A DNA stretch of 64,000 nucleotides, taken from assembly GCA_903813345.2 (NCBI GenBank), contig CAIIXF020000008.1:4413341-4477340 (forward strand). Reading direction: 5' to 3'. The notes below the pieces were generated by a model that worked only from the letters and a program-made list of their open reading frames with translations, was not told the DNA's origin and ran no database searches. Positions 1-59,090 of the stretch are shown here, piece after piece (position 1 is the stretch's first letter; each line of letters starts with the position of its first letter). The position numbers and the translations under genes are program-made. The DNA comes from Owenia fusiformis. Lineage: Eukaryota; Annelida; Polychaeta; Sabellida; Oweniidae.

Positions 1-31
1 AAATATGTATTAATTCTGTGGTTTATCATAG

Positions 32-5784
<5,753 letters not shown>

Positions 5785-8190
5785 CCCACGACACCCTATT
5801 ATTATAGCTAGAATCTAGGCAGAATTGGAAATAGCCAGAAATTTTCAACTTGGAATTGAAAGTCTGGAAGGATGTGTGGGAACGGAATGCATTTTGGAAA
5901 TAGCAGGATTAATCGGTGGAATGTACAGCAGGAAGTTAGTGGCACTTCAACAGGGTGTAAACGTGATAGAGCCTTATAAGGCATGATGGTGCCAGAATGA
6001 CACAGATGGATAATCGAGATGGTGCAATGTACTGCAGGGGTTCTCCAAGTTCACCAAGTGCCATAGGATTACTGTCCCGAGTTCCAACACCCATCTGGGA
6101 TCCATATGGATTTACAGACTGAAAATCGAGACTGGATTGAGTTAATTGAACGAGTGCTTACATATTACCTTCACATGATTACAAGAGATGCATGAGAGTG
6201 AATGACTGAATGTTGGAGATTATATTATTTGACTAATGTAGAATAACGTAGTTGCAAGGCTAGTACACAATATACTAGGCACATAGAAAATCAACTGACA
6301 TATGCTACATGGCAGTTCATTTGCCCAGATGCAATACTTAATATTTCATTTGCAGTTGTTGATTTTCCAGTTATTAGCAATAGGATGAAATTCTGTAGAA
6401 CGCTTCCAAATTTACTACATTGTGGGAAAAAATAGAATATGGTTCACATTAATATTGTCCCTGTACTGGGATATATTGTGTGAACCATTTTCAGTTGAAT
6501 ATTATTTATTTTTGCCAGATTTATTAATATTGTGTATCAACATAAATGCTGTTGATGAATTTGTGTCTCCCTAGCAGCATTTGAAAAATGTTCAGATTTT
6601 TGATTGTGATAAATTGGGTTATTAGTAAGCATAATGTCTAGGAGAAGTTAACACACACATTCAACCTTCATTGACACACACACATACACACGGAGTATCT
6701 GCATAATTTATAAATTCAAATCATGCCTTTAAGTTATAATCAGCATTGAAAAAAGTGCACAGGGCCTTATGATCCAGTATTAGACAGCATATAGGATCGA
6801 AGATTGCACAAGGTCTTATGTCCTCTGCAGATAACATGGCCTTATGTTCTCAGCAATCTACAACACCTTATGTTGTGGCAATCCACAAGGTCTTATGTTT
6901 GTGGCAATCCACAAATCCTTATGTTTGTGGTAATCCACAAGGCCCTATGTTGTGGCAATCCACAAGGCCCTATGTTGTGGCAATCCACAAGGCCTTATGG
7001 TGTGGCAATCCACAAGGCCTTATGTTGTATTCTGTGAATGTACAGGTTCTTATGTTCTTTGTGGTGCTGAAAGCTTTGTGTTCTTTGTAATACAGAGGGC
7101 CTTGTTTTATCTGCATTGCTGAGGGCCTTGTGTTCTCTGCAATGCTTAGGGCCTTGCGTTTGTTTTCTCAGCAATATCCATGTACATATTCATTTAAAAG
7201 TAGTGTATGGAAGTTAAACATTAGTGAAAATAGATTATACTAAAAGATATAGTGTTTAGATCCATTTGTTGAGATTGAAGAAAGGTGCAGTTTGAATATA
7301 GAGTCTGGACATTTTAGTGTGGGGTGTTACTCACAAAAGTCAGAATTCTGCAGACAGAGTTTGTGGTAATAAAATCTTCCAGCTTTCCAATGGTAGTATA
7401 AGCTTGCTATTAGCTGACCATATTATTCCCACAACCTCTGTGATATATTTAAGCATTATAAAGCAATGAAAAGAATGTTTTGTTTTAGGTATTTCAGGGA
7501 GGTAATAGAAATAAATTCAGTTGATTGTTTGTTCAATTTAAAATAATATTCTATGGTGCAAAGAAACCATAGCTTGCACAGGCATGTAGAATTGGAGAAA
7601 GAGGAGTGTAAAACAATCAGGGATTTTAACTGCCTATTTAATTCATGTACCTGTAAAAATGTCCAGTGTACTGTTTTAGAAGCAATTGTACATTAATTGT
7701 AAAAGTAAAATAGTTTGCTGTTCCATTTGGCAGCAGATGTTATATTTTAATGAAATGAAAGAATCAAGTCTCGGTGTTAATATGTTCAACTCAGAGGCCA
7801 ATATATATTTGTAACATATCCGATTTGTTGAGGATTTCTGCCTGTGCGAAATATCAGTTTTCACATTGATTTTTCATATTTGTAATATACAACATGTAAT
7901 AGAAGAATATTCATGTCTGTTTGGTATATTCCTTGCAATTCTTATTTTTCAAAACATGATCACCAAGAGGGGGAATTTCCCAGGATTCTTAGAGGAATCA
8001 AGCACCATGTAAAGATTGGTTCATCTATGAATTATGGGATATTTCTTCCTCTTATGATCACCATGACATTTTTGATTTGTGACCAGACTAGTTTAAATCA
8101 ATCCAATTTCAATATATTCATCCTCATTGAATATGTGTTCATGTATATACTGTATCTAGTATATAACATGGTAACATTAAATTAAATAAA
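5785..8190 (+). other. Probable PPP4R3 3' UTR
   Basis: It follows the stop codon without a recognisable further exon. AATAAA hexamers on the + strand occur at 7368, 7510 and 8185; which one is used cannot be decided here. Short open frames are scattered and unsupported. A 25 bp minisatellite lies inside at about 6795-7060. Confidence 0.45.
6795..7060. repeat. Minisatellite, 25-26 bp unit
   Basis: About eight degenerate copies of a unit like caatccacaaggccttatg, with core starts near 6879, 6905, 6931, 6956, 6981 and 7006. It creates spurious reading frames in several phases. Confidence 0.85.
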
Positions 8191-9796
8191 ATGAATCCTC
8201 TCAAACAATAATACTAAACAGAGATTTTGATTTCACATTGATTTATTTATTAAATTATCATTTGTTAAATATCACCAATTCTGGCTGTGCTTATTTCATG
8301 AATTCGTGCTGGAATTTAAATGAACTGCCTGATATTCTGGCAATCCCATACAATGTATATTTGTCAGTAATATTTATCTCATTTTTGCTGATTTCATTTT
8401 TTCATCTTAAGTTTTCATTTTTCATTATCAGAAATCCAGTCTGTCATTTTTGATTGCTCATCACAGTTGTATGCGAAAATAGATTTTTGCTCCATTCAAG
8501 AAATCAAAATTATGTATATTTACACACAATAATACGTCATGGGGGTTTCAATCTGGGTTTTTGTTCATTTCTTGTCAGCAGCAAATATTTAGTTTTCATT
8601 GTTATGGTCATTAATGTCACAATGCACAATATAAACATTACTTTTGTACAAAACAAAAATCAAATAATAAGATGAGTGAATGAATTTTTATGTCAGGTAA
8701 ATTGTACTATATGTAATGTTACATGTTACAGATAATTGTGTACAGTTGTATTTTAATGTCATTCTTTTTATAAAAATGAGAATATCTATAATAGACCTAA
8801 AGATAAAACATGCATAGAGTTGTTTTGTTTATTTATATTATCTGGGTAACACATATCCATGGCAACATTTTTCTGATTTGTTACTCAGTATCTCCGTCTA
8901 ACAGGTACCTCTAACATTCTCCATTAATCTTCACTCCTGTAATGCAGACTCTGAGCATTAGTCTCCCAGAAGTTTTATATCCATTTTTTCCATCACAAAA
9001 GTTATCTTACTTGTTTAGGGGTGATATTCACTAGATAAATACAAAATCTCCCGAAAGATGGGCATATGTTATAAATTGGTGAAGTTATTAGTTTCTAAGA
9101 GCAAAAATGGCGGGGAAATGATTAAATTCTTCTGATCCAAACAATAAAAATAGAAAAATAATATCGTAAAAATCCTAAGTTTTCCTGAAATTAAGTATGC
9201 ACTTTGGGAATTTTTTAGAAAATAGACATGACAAGGAAGGAATGATACGAGCCAAAAATATTCTAAAATCGCGACAATTTTTGTTTAACTTGTTTGCTTG
9301 ATCTTACTCCCACTGAGGATGACTCAGGAAACACTATTTTCATGTGGATATTATTTGGAGGTACACTAAATTCAACATTGACATCTCATCAGAGATGTTC
9401 AATATACAGAACAAAACAACATATTTTATAAATATTTGAGTACAGATTTATTGGTTGATAAAAGCTTGGATAACAAAATGTGTATATCCCTACATACTTC
9501 ACCTAGCTGGCACCATACATGTAATATACATAATAACAAAAACACCCAGTTTGAACTTGCTTACATATCAAAACTCTTCATGTGACAACATTTTATAAAT
9601 CAAATGTACATCAAAACTTACTAGAGTGAATAAACAGAATAAGTTTTTAGATATCTTTATCAAAATTCTTCATGAATTGAAACAAGATGCCACCCTTATA
9701 CCACATAATATGGTACATACACTGATTTTAGACAGTGTAATGTGATAAATTATTGTTTTAAGTTGATAAGTATTATGGAAACATGAAGAATGTCAC

Positions 9797-9884
9797 ATGG
9801 AGGTATAAGATGGATCAGGGTGATGTAAGGTGGAACAGGGTGGTGTAAGGTGGAACAGGGTGGTGTAAGGTGGAACAGGGCGGT
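9797..9884. repeat. Minisatellite, 20 bp unit
   Basis: About four copies of ggtgtaaggtggaacagggt, the first and last diverged. Confidence 0.85.
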
Positions 9885-10839
9885 TAATTTCATTAGAAGG
9901 GGTAAATGACTTCTTTGTGTGTTAAAAATGATTTTTGTGAGTAAATCAACATTTTAAACTTTTGTTATAGAGGAGGAGGAAGGGGGAGGGGTAAACCATA
10001 GTGAAATCGGAATGGACATCTATTCTTGAATTTTGAAAGAATGTTTTAAAATCCATAACATGCATTGTACTTGTACAGTTAGTAAGCCTTGCACATTACA
10101 CCAACATAACAATTCAGATCCACTACTAAATGGGCTCAACAACATACTTCAATGATACACACAGCCAAGAAAATCAAAGAGTAAAGTCTTACTTTTATTG
10201 GCACTTGTCTGCAGTCAGAATTGTAACAAATTAATGTATTGAGAAAAATGAGTGTGGAAAAACTGTGACCATATTTTAACAAGCTCAATGTAAATGGATA
10301 ATAACATTACTCGTATAACTCCACCCCTAAAACTGATTTGATCTGACGTGAACGTACTATCAAAATATGGAAAATATCTCACAAAATTGATTTAACTAGG
10401 CAAGTGTGCTCTGTATGTGAATGTAAGCAACTTGTTCATACTGACTGAGGAGTAAAATTGTGACACTGAAATGTGTTACATAGCTTGTGTCTAAATTCTT
10501 CACTTTACACTCAACTGGTGGGAATTAACTCACTTCCTATCAACCTCGAAAGATTTCTGTATGTACACATCATGTCAAATAGTATATAATAATTAATACC
10601 CCCCCCCACAGTGCCATCATGTCAGTGCCTCATCATGCAATCTCTAGCTATCTACATTGTTCTGGTATCAATTATACACATATATGTCAAGGCAAGCAAT
10701 TTTTACATTTGTACATTTCAACATTATGTACATGGTATCTGTACAGGTGATTTTGTACACTACATTTACATAGAGGATGAAGATTTTGTACACAGTACAA
10801 CTCCTGTAGGAGTGAATTAATGTGACTTTTCATGACATC

Positions 10840-11075
10840 ATGTTGCTAAACTATTATGACATCACATTTACAATATTGCGACATCATTATGACACCACAT
10901 GCAACATTATTGTGACATCATACGTTGCTTCATTATTATGACATCTCATGTGCATTATTGTGACATCATACTTTGCTACATCATTAGGACATCCCATGTA
11001 CATTATTGTGACATCATACATCGCTACATTATTATGACATCACATGTACATTATTCTGACATCATGTTGCTGAAT
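10840..11075. repeat. Tandem repeat, about 53 bp unit
   Basis: About four degenerate copies built from attattgtgacatcata and attatgacatcacatgtaca blocks. Confidence 0.8.
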
Positions 11076-11084
11076 TATTGAAAT

Positions 11085-11316
11085 ATATGGTGCTACAATC
11101 ATGTGGCATCACATGGTGCTACAATCATGTGGCATCACACGGTGCTACAATCATGTGGCATCGCAAGGTGCTACAATCATGTGGCATCACAAGGTGCTAC
11201 AATCATGTGGCATCACAAGGTGCTACAATCATGTGGCATCACATGGTGCTACAATCATGTGGCATAACACTGTGCTACAATCATGTGGCATCACACGGTG
11301 CTACATTATTGTAGCT
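11085..11316. repeat. Minisatellite, 26 bp unit
   Basis: About nine close copies of a unit containing tgctacaatcatgtggcatc. The high similarity between copies suggests recent expansion. The overlapping reading frames here are repeat artefacts. Confidence 0.9.
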
Positions 11317-11727
11317 TCATCCAATAACATACAAATGACTAACAATTTAATTTATTTAAAGTACTCCAGCATTTTGAAAACCTGGATATTTTTTTCTATA
11401 AATTCCTTTAACTTAAAACAAGTTCATTACACTTGTAACATTAATCAAGAATCATACATCAGTGATATATAAGTGAGTGAATCTGTACATAATATGGCTG
11501 TAATCATTCATATTGCAACAGCCTTTTAGTTCGCCCATTTGATCGTTGTGACTCAAATGTCATAAGACATCTTGAGGAGAGGTGCATGCAAGTTTTAAGT
11601 TGTACAGTGCAACAAAATATTTGTATGTACTGTAGATATTGTCACAGTAATGGCAAGTGAAACAATGCTATCGTGAAGGATTGTGACCAGATAATGTTTT
11701 CATTATACCCTATATCATTAAGCAGTA

Positions 11728-11826
11728 GTTTTTCACCTGTAATCATTTCACCTGCAATTATTTTCACCTGCAATCATTTCACCTGTGATCACTTTCACCT
11801 GCAATTATTTTCACCTGCGATCACAC
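11728..11826. repeat. Short tandem repeat, about 17-19 bp unit
   Basis: Five to six copies of a unit like tttcacctgcaatcat. Confidence 0.8.
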
Positions 11827-13013
11827 CAATGACAATTCAGTTTTCGTTAAATATTTAACAATTGAGCTAAAATTTATATGTACAACATATTTGAAAAAAT
11901 GCTGCAAATTAATGAAATCAAAAACAGAATTTCTATATACCGTAAGCAATGGTGTACATATAGATACAGAGTGTACCATAAATATAGTCATACAGCACAA
12001 CTAGTTTTATGAAACACTATGTCTGTGTACTAGATCTGGATTACTCCTTTTTAATAGAAATATGATTCCGTTAATATTGAAACATTCACATTTCACTAAA
12101 TTGTTCAAGTAATCCATTCAATGTATTACATATACATGTGAATATGTAACAGTTCCCAGGTATACATTGTGTATCCCATACATCACAATATACATCTAAT
12201 ATACAGCACAATAAATGTTCACTATATACAGAATACATATTTCACATTTTTACATTGAATTTTGATTACACATTTCATAATGCAAACATCTGCTTGACAA
12301 ATTATGTTACCATGACAATTCAGTTCACCATGGCATCATTAAGAGAACATTTTGTAATTATTCTCAATATGATGCCATGATATCCATAGTTACACAATTG
12401 ATTCAGGAATCTCAGCTTTACAAAGTAACATGAATGATCTCCAGTATAATAAGTTTCTAGCTATGATCACCAATAGAACTGTACAACTGTTGACAATTTA
12501 CACCAAGTACAGGGTGTTCAGTTGACATATTTCATAATATACAGGGTGTCCTGTGAACCCTGAATTTGGATTGTTGGACACTATTCTTTCTATGCTGTAC
12601 AGTTCAACAATTTTACAATTATCTCATTGAAATAGAGACTTTACGTTCAATTATTAATTATATCATTTGATATAAGATTGCTGTTACTACATTCAATGTT
12701 TGTATGTATATCACTATGACGATAAGGGCTTTCACAGTTCTACATAGTTACCCTATCAGAGCTCTGATGATTGGCTAGGAGTCGAACCATCTGGGTAACT
12801 ATGATATTAGAGCTTTCATAGTTCTACAAGGTTAAACTATCAGAGCTCTGATGATTAGCTAGAAGTTGAATCATCTGGGTAACTATGACGATTAGAGCTT
12901 CCATAGTTCTACATGGTTAAACTTTAAGAGCTCAGATGATTCGCCGGCTAAGAGTCGAATCATCTAGGCAACTATGAAGATTAGAGCTTTCACGGTTAAG
13001 CATGGTTACACTA

Positions 13014-54338
<41,325 letters not shown>

Positions 54339-54351
54339 CTGAAACACACAG

Positions 54352-54625
54352 AAAATGAAATATTACTTTATGCTATTATGGTTGACAGAATATTATTGTT
54401 TTATGCTATTATGGTTGACAGAATATTATTGTTTTATGCTATTATGGTTGACAGAATATTATTATTTTATGCTATTATGGTTGACAGAATATTATTGTTT
54501 TATGCTATTATGGTTGACAGAATATTATTGTTTTATGCTATTATGGTTGACAGAATATTATTACTTTATGCTATTATGGTTGACAGAATATTATTGTTTT
54601 ATGCTATTATGGTTGACAGAATATA
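54352..54625. repeat. 33 bp minisatellite at an MRCK 3' splice site
   Basis: About eight near-identical copies of a 33 bp unit containing tgctattatggttgacagaa. It starts about 15 bases upstream of the exon 1 acceptor on the - strand, so it supplies the branch-point and pyrimidine-tract zone. Long open frames here are repeat artefacts. Confidence 0.93.
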
Positions 54626-55164
54626 ACGAACACTTCAAAGATCAAAAGTAAAACTTGGATCAAAAACATTTAAAGTCCCCGTCTAAAGTTTGAAAATATT
54701 TTTTTATCATTCATTTACTATTTGTCAGGACTTAAAAAGTGATTTTAGAGATTTTTGAACAAAAAGAAAATTTTGAAAAAAATGTTGTGAGCATTTCATT
54801 TCGCAAATATTCAAATTTCCCGCCATTTTTCAAAAAAAGTTGAAATTTCTTTATCATCAAATATTTCTTAATGCATTTCAAAAAAGATTATCTTTTTAAC
54901 ACCAATGCAAAGATTGAACAAAGGACACACTATTTCAATAATAAAATGCCATAATTAATGTGCCACTTCAATGTTTTAGCATATCAAAAATATTTTGAAA
55001 CATTAGTGATGTCACTAAGGTAACAAAAACTTTTTGAAAAAAATTGAACTTTTTTTTAGATGTTAATCTTTTCTAAATATGCTAGACTTTCATAAACAAG
55101 AACACAAATGTGTACAAAATGTCCCCACCAAGTGGTGATCCCGTGAAATGGTTATCCTGAAAAT

Positions 55165-56030
55165 GAGTAGACAAGACTTTACCAACACAATTTGAGGACG
55201 GAAAATCCAAAGTGGCCACCTTAAAATTTACCCAGAATGCCAAAAATTTAGTCAGTTCTAGATTTTCATACTAAGAACCACCCCTGAAAATTTGAAATTG
55301 ATCCGTCACACAGTTAACCAGAAAACATGTAAACAAGACTTTACAGACAAGATTTCAGGATGGAAAATCCAAAATGGCTGCCTTGACATTTACCAAGAAT
55401 GTCAAAAAACTAATCAGTTTGTAGATTTTCATACTAAGAATCATCCCTGAAAATATGAAATTGATCTACCAAACGGTTCACCTGAAAACGGGTAGACAAG
55501 ACTTTACAGACAAGATTTTAGGACAGAAAATCCAAAATGGCTGCCTTAACATTTACGCAGAATGCAAAAAAAGTAATCAGATGTAGATTTTCATACAAAG
55601 AATCATCCCTGAAAATTTGAAATTGATCTATCAAACCGTTCTCCTAAAAACGCGTAGACAAGACTTTACAGGCAAGATTTTAAGACGGAAATCCAAAATG
55701 GCTGCCTTGACATTTACCCAGAATGGAAAAAAACTAATCAGTTCTAGATTTTCATACTAAGAATCATTCCTGAAAATTTGAAATTGATCTACGAAACAGT
55801 TCACCTGAAAACGAGTAGACAAGACTTTACAGACAAGATTTTAGGACGGAAAATCCAAAATGGCTGCCTTGACATTTACCCAGAATGCCAAAAAACTAAT
55901 GAGATCTAGATTTTTATACTAAGAATCATCCCTGAAAATTTGAAATTGATCCACCAAACGGTTCACCTGAAAACGCGCAGACAAGACTTCACAGACAAGA
56001 TTTTAGGACCGAAAAATCCAAAATGGCCGA
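55165..56030. repeat. 163 bp tandem repeat, six copies
   Basis: The word gtagacaagactttacag or a variant recurs at about 55168, 55329, 55492, 55654, 55816 and 55978. The units share tccaaaatggctgcctt and cctgaaaatttgaaattgat. Confidence 0.9.
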
Positions 56031-56315
56031 CAATAAAAAAGTCCTTATGAGTTTTTGCTGATTTCTTTTTACAAAATTATCACATATAACTACTGTTAAC
56101 AATAAAGTAGGCTTGTACAGCAAAGTACATCTGAAATTATTTATAAAGCTACTAAATAGTTAAAGTATGAAAACTCAAAAACACCATTCAATATGATACA
56201 AAGTATTATCGCGCGCTAACTTTTCTTAAGACATTCAAAATGGCTGACATGACTGAGCTAGCAGGTCCAAAACCTAATCAGATCTAGAATGAAGTGAGCT
56301 GAACAAGATGTTAAA

Positions 56316-56529
56316 GTTTTAAAAGCAACTGTGAAGCAGTTTTTCTTAAAGTTTGCAGACAAGGATTTTAGCATTCGACTTCAAAATGGCCGACAGGAAG
56401 TAGGTATCGAGTTAATTTTTTTGTTTTAAAAGCAACTGTGAAGCAGTTTTTCTTAAAGTTTGCAGACAAGGATTTTAGCATTCGACTTCAAAATGGCCGA
56501 CAGGAAGTAGGTATCGAGTTAATTTTTTT
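56316..56529. repeat. 107 bp direct duplication
   Basis: Two nearly identical copies beginning gttttaaaagcaactgtgaa at 56316 and 56423. Confidence 0.92.
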
Positions 56530-58734
56530 TCATCCACATCTGTATGCACTCATAAGTTATCCCTGAAAATTTGAAGGTGATATCTGTAGCGGTTTTGGAG
56601 AAAACTGCCGGACGTACGGACAGACGGACAGACAGACGGACAGACAGACGGACAGACAGACGGACGGACGGACGCGCCTAGGCCGACAATATGGCCCCAC
56701 ACTATGTGGTGGGGACATAAAAACCAATGTTGATTGTCTAACCAGGTTAAAAGGAAGAATGAATTATGTTTTAGATATCATTGTACCATTGGTTTCTATG
56801 AGAGCTATAATTTTGAAATGCATTTTTCTCAGAACCATTTTCATGCACTAATAAGTTCATTTCTCGCTTGTTTATCAACCGATTTTCTTAATTTTTTCGG
56901 CAAAAAACATGGGAGGATGAATGCTATGCATTGGTATGAATTGTGGCTAATTAGAAGATATGAGTGACCTCTAAAAGTTGGTTTTAAATAAATTCACAAA
57001 TTTTGGAACAAAATCAAAAACCACTTTTTGAAATTTTAAAAAAAAGTTTCACATATCACACTTTGATAACATTGGGTAAGACTACAATATAAGCCAAAGT
57101 GGTTTAAACTTTACATGGGGCCTTTAACAAGTCAACTGTAATTGTTTGATATACATTTTATGTTTCTAGAGTTTAATGTCAATAATATGTATTTTTCAGT
57201 AAGTAAATTGTAGAAATAATATCAGGAAATGTACATGTATTCTGCATGCAATATATTATTGATTAATGATGAATGATGAACATATCTACATAATACATCT
57301 GTACTGTTTTGTCTGTTTTTGTCATGAATAGATGAATAAGTGTTTGTTTGCTGCACATATGCAATTATACATACACTATGTTAGAATTTGCAGAAATAAT
57401 ATCAGGAAATATACATGTGTACCACATGCAATATATAATGATCAATAGAAAATAGCAATGTCTATTACTTTTTGAAATTCCTCGTTGTATTAATATGTAG
57501 AGAGTTGCGCTACCAGCCTTGGGTTATTGACCTTGACCCTTACTCGGGTTCAACTACTCAGTAGAACTCATCCAGTGCGTAAAATGACTAAAAACCAAAC
57601 TTCAAAATGCCAATCAGAATAGAAGAGTGGAATTAGCGAGGAATCAAGTAAACAGACATGATACCTACATTTCATATTTAAAAGTTTGACACTTAATTTT
57701 CACTGCTGCGAGAATGGAATTGAAATAACCTAAGATCAAAATGACTTTTTCATTAAGGGCAACTACCTGTAATTTCAAGTGGTTGCCATGGTAACATAGG
57801 TACCTAGTTATTCAGAAGTGAAGTCATCAAGATTAATGTTTTTAACCAAAAATATTTGCTAGAAAGTTTTGACTGTTACATAGCAAAGTATGTACTCTTA
57901 GCATTTGTTAGACTTCGCTTCTTAAAAGAGAGCTTCATCTTGAAACTAGACTCTGGGTAGACTATGGGAAGGTATTATAACAACAAATGTCACACAAAAT
58001 CCAACAGCGAGTCACACTACCACTATTATTCTGACTAAAACAGATGATTTTTAAATTACAAGTTTTATGTCGATAAGATAGTTACGATCACAAATTAGCG
58101 TTCGTGATATTTTATAGGACATCAATATTGTGAAATGGATGTAAGTTACTTCTAGCCAGTAAATAGAATAAAATTTCAAACAAAGAAAAAAAATCATTAA
58201 AATTGCTCATTTAAGAGCCTTGCTCTCTGAACTAATTGATTTACCATTAGTGTATTAATTTTCTGATTACAATTCCATTTGAATATGCAGAACATGTACA
58301 TGTATCTGCAATTTAAATAATTTGCATCTTGTCAAAGTATATGACTATATACTAAATCAGTCACATATTTTTGCCTTCTCACATATGCAAATATTGGTAC
58401 ACTAAAACCTTCATATACTGAACAATCTTATAATTTTTAGAAGTTGTTAAATGATTAACTATTTAGAGATTCACACAGAATCCCCCAAGTACATCTCTAT
58501 TTAAAACAACCTGACATCCATTCTTCTATTTAGACCAACCTGACATTCTGACATCATTTTCATAATCTTGTTCAAGTCAGTCAAAAATAAACCTCAATGC
58601 ATCTATTGTAGATGAGCTACTGTTACTTGAAGCATCTTTTGTAGGAATTACTTAAAAATCATGATCTTGAAATTCAAGAATTTTCACTGAAGGCTGATTC
58701 GGGTCACATTAATAATCGATAGATGCAAGACCCA

Positions 58735-59090
58735 TACAGATTTACAAGGTCCTCAGTATAATCCTACAATATATCTCTAATAAGTATACAAAGCCCACAG
58801 TATAAATATACAAGGCCCTCATTATAAATATATACATCTCTTAGTACATTTATACAAGGCCTTTGGTATAAATATACAAGGCCCTTAATATAAATAGAAA
58901 CATCTCTTGGTACAGATATATAAGGCCCTCAGTATAAGTATACAAGGCTCTCATTTTAAATATATGCATCTCTTAGTATTTCTTCAAGGCCCTCAGCGTA
59001 AATATACAAGGCCCTTATAGATATCTCTTAGAACAGCTATACAAGGCCCCCAGTACAGGTACAAAAGCCTACTATACAGCTACACAAGAT
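58735..59090. repeat. Degenerate tandem repeat, tatacaaggccctcagtata words
   Basis: About a dozen imperfect 22-33 bp units sharing aaatatacaaggccct. Confidence 0.8.

Larger units (their letters stand above)
8191..12714. other. Intergenic region between convergent genes / MRCK 3' UTR
   Basis: No conserved protein-coding segment is visible. The MRCK transcript must end somewhere here. A TTTATT (AATAAA on the - strand) at 9447-9452 is one of several candidate poly(A) signals. The region carries the tandem arrays listed separately. Confidence 0.5.
55119..56718. mobile_element. 1.6 kb repeat element with 12 bp terminal inverted repeats and internal tandem arrays
   Basis: Left end atgtccccacca (55119-55130), right end its reverse complement (56707-56718); each end also forms a small hairpin. 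Inside are six ~163 bp repeats (55165-56030), a 107 bp direct duplication (56316-56529) and a gacagacgga array (56610-56673). No open frame of interest. It is probably non-autonomous; class unknown. Confidence 0.65.

Noticed and set aside
6804-7090. Overlapping 77- and 90-codon frames
   Set aside because: Both arise from the 25-26 bp minisatellite.
11085-11316. Regular short repeats resembling a CRISPR array
   Set aside because: Units abut with no unique spacers, and the context is a eukaryotic intergenic region: a minisatellite.
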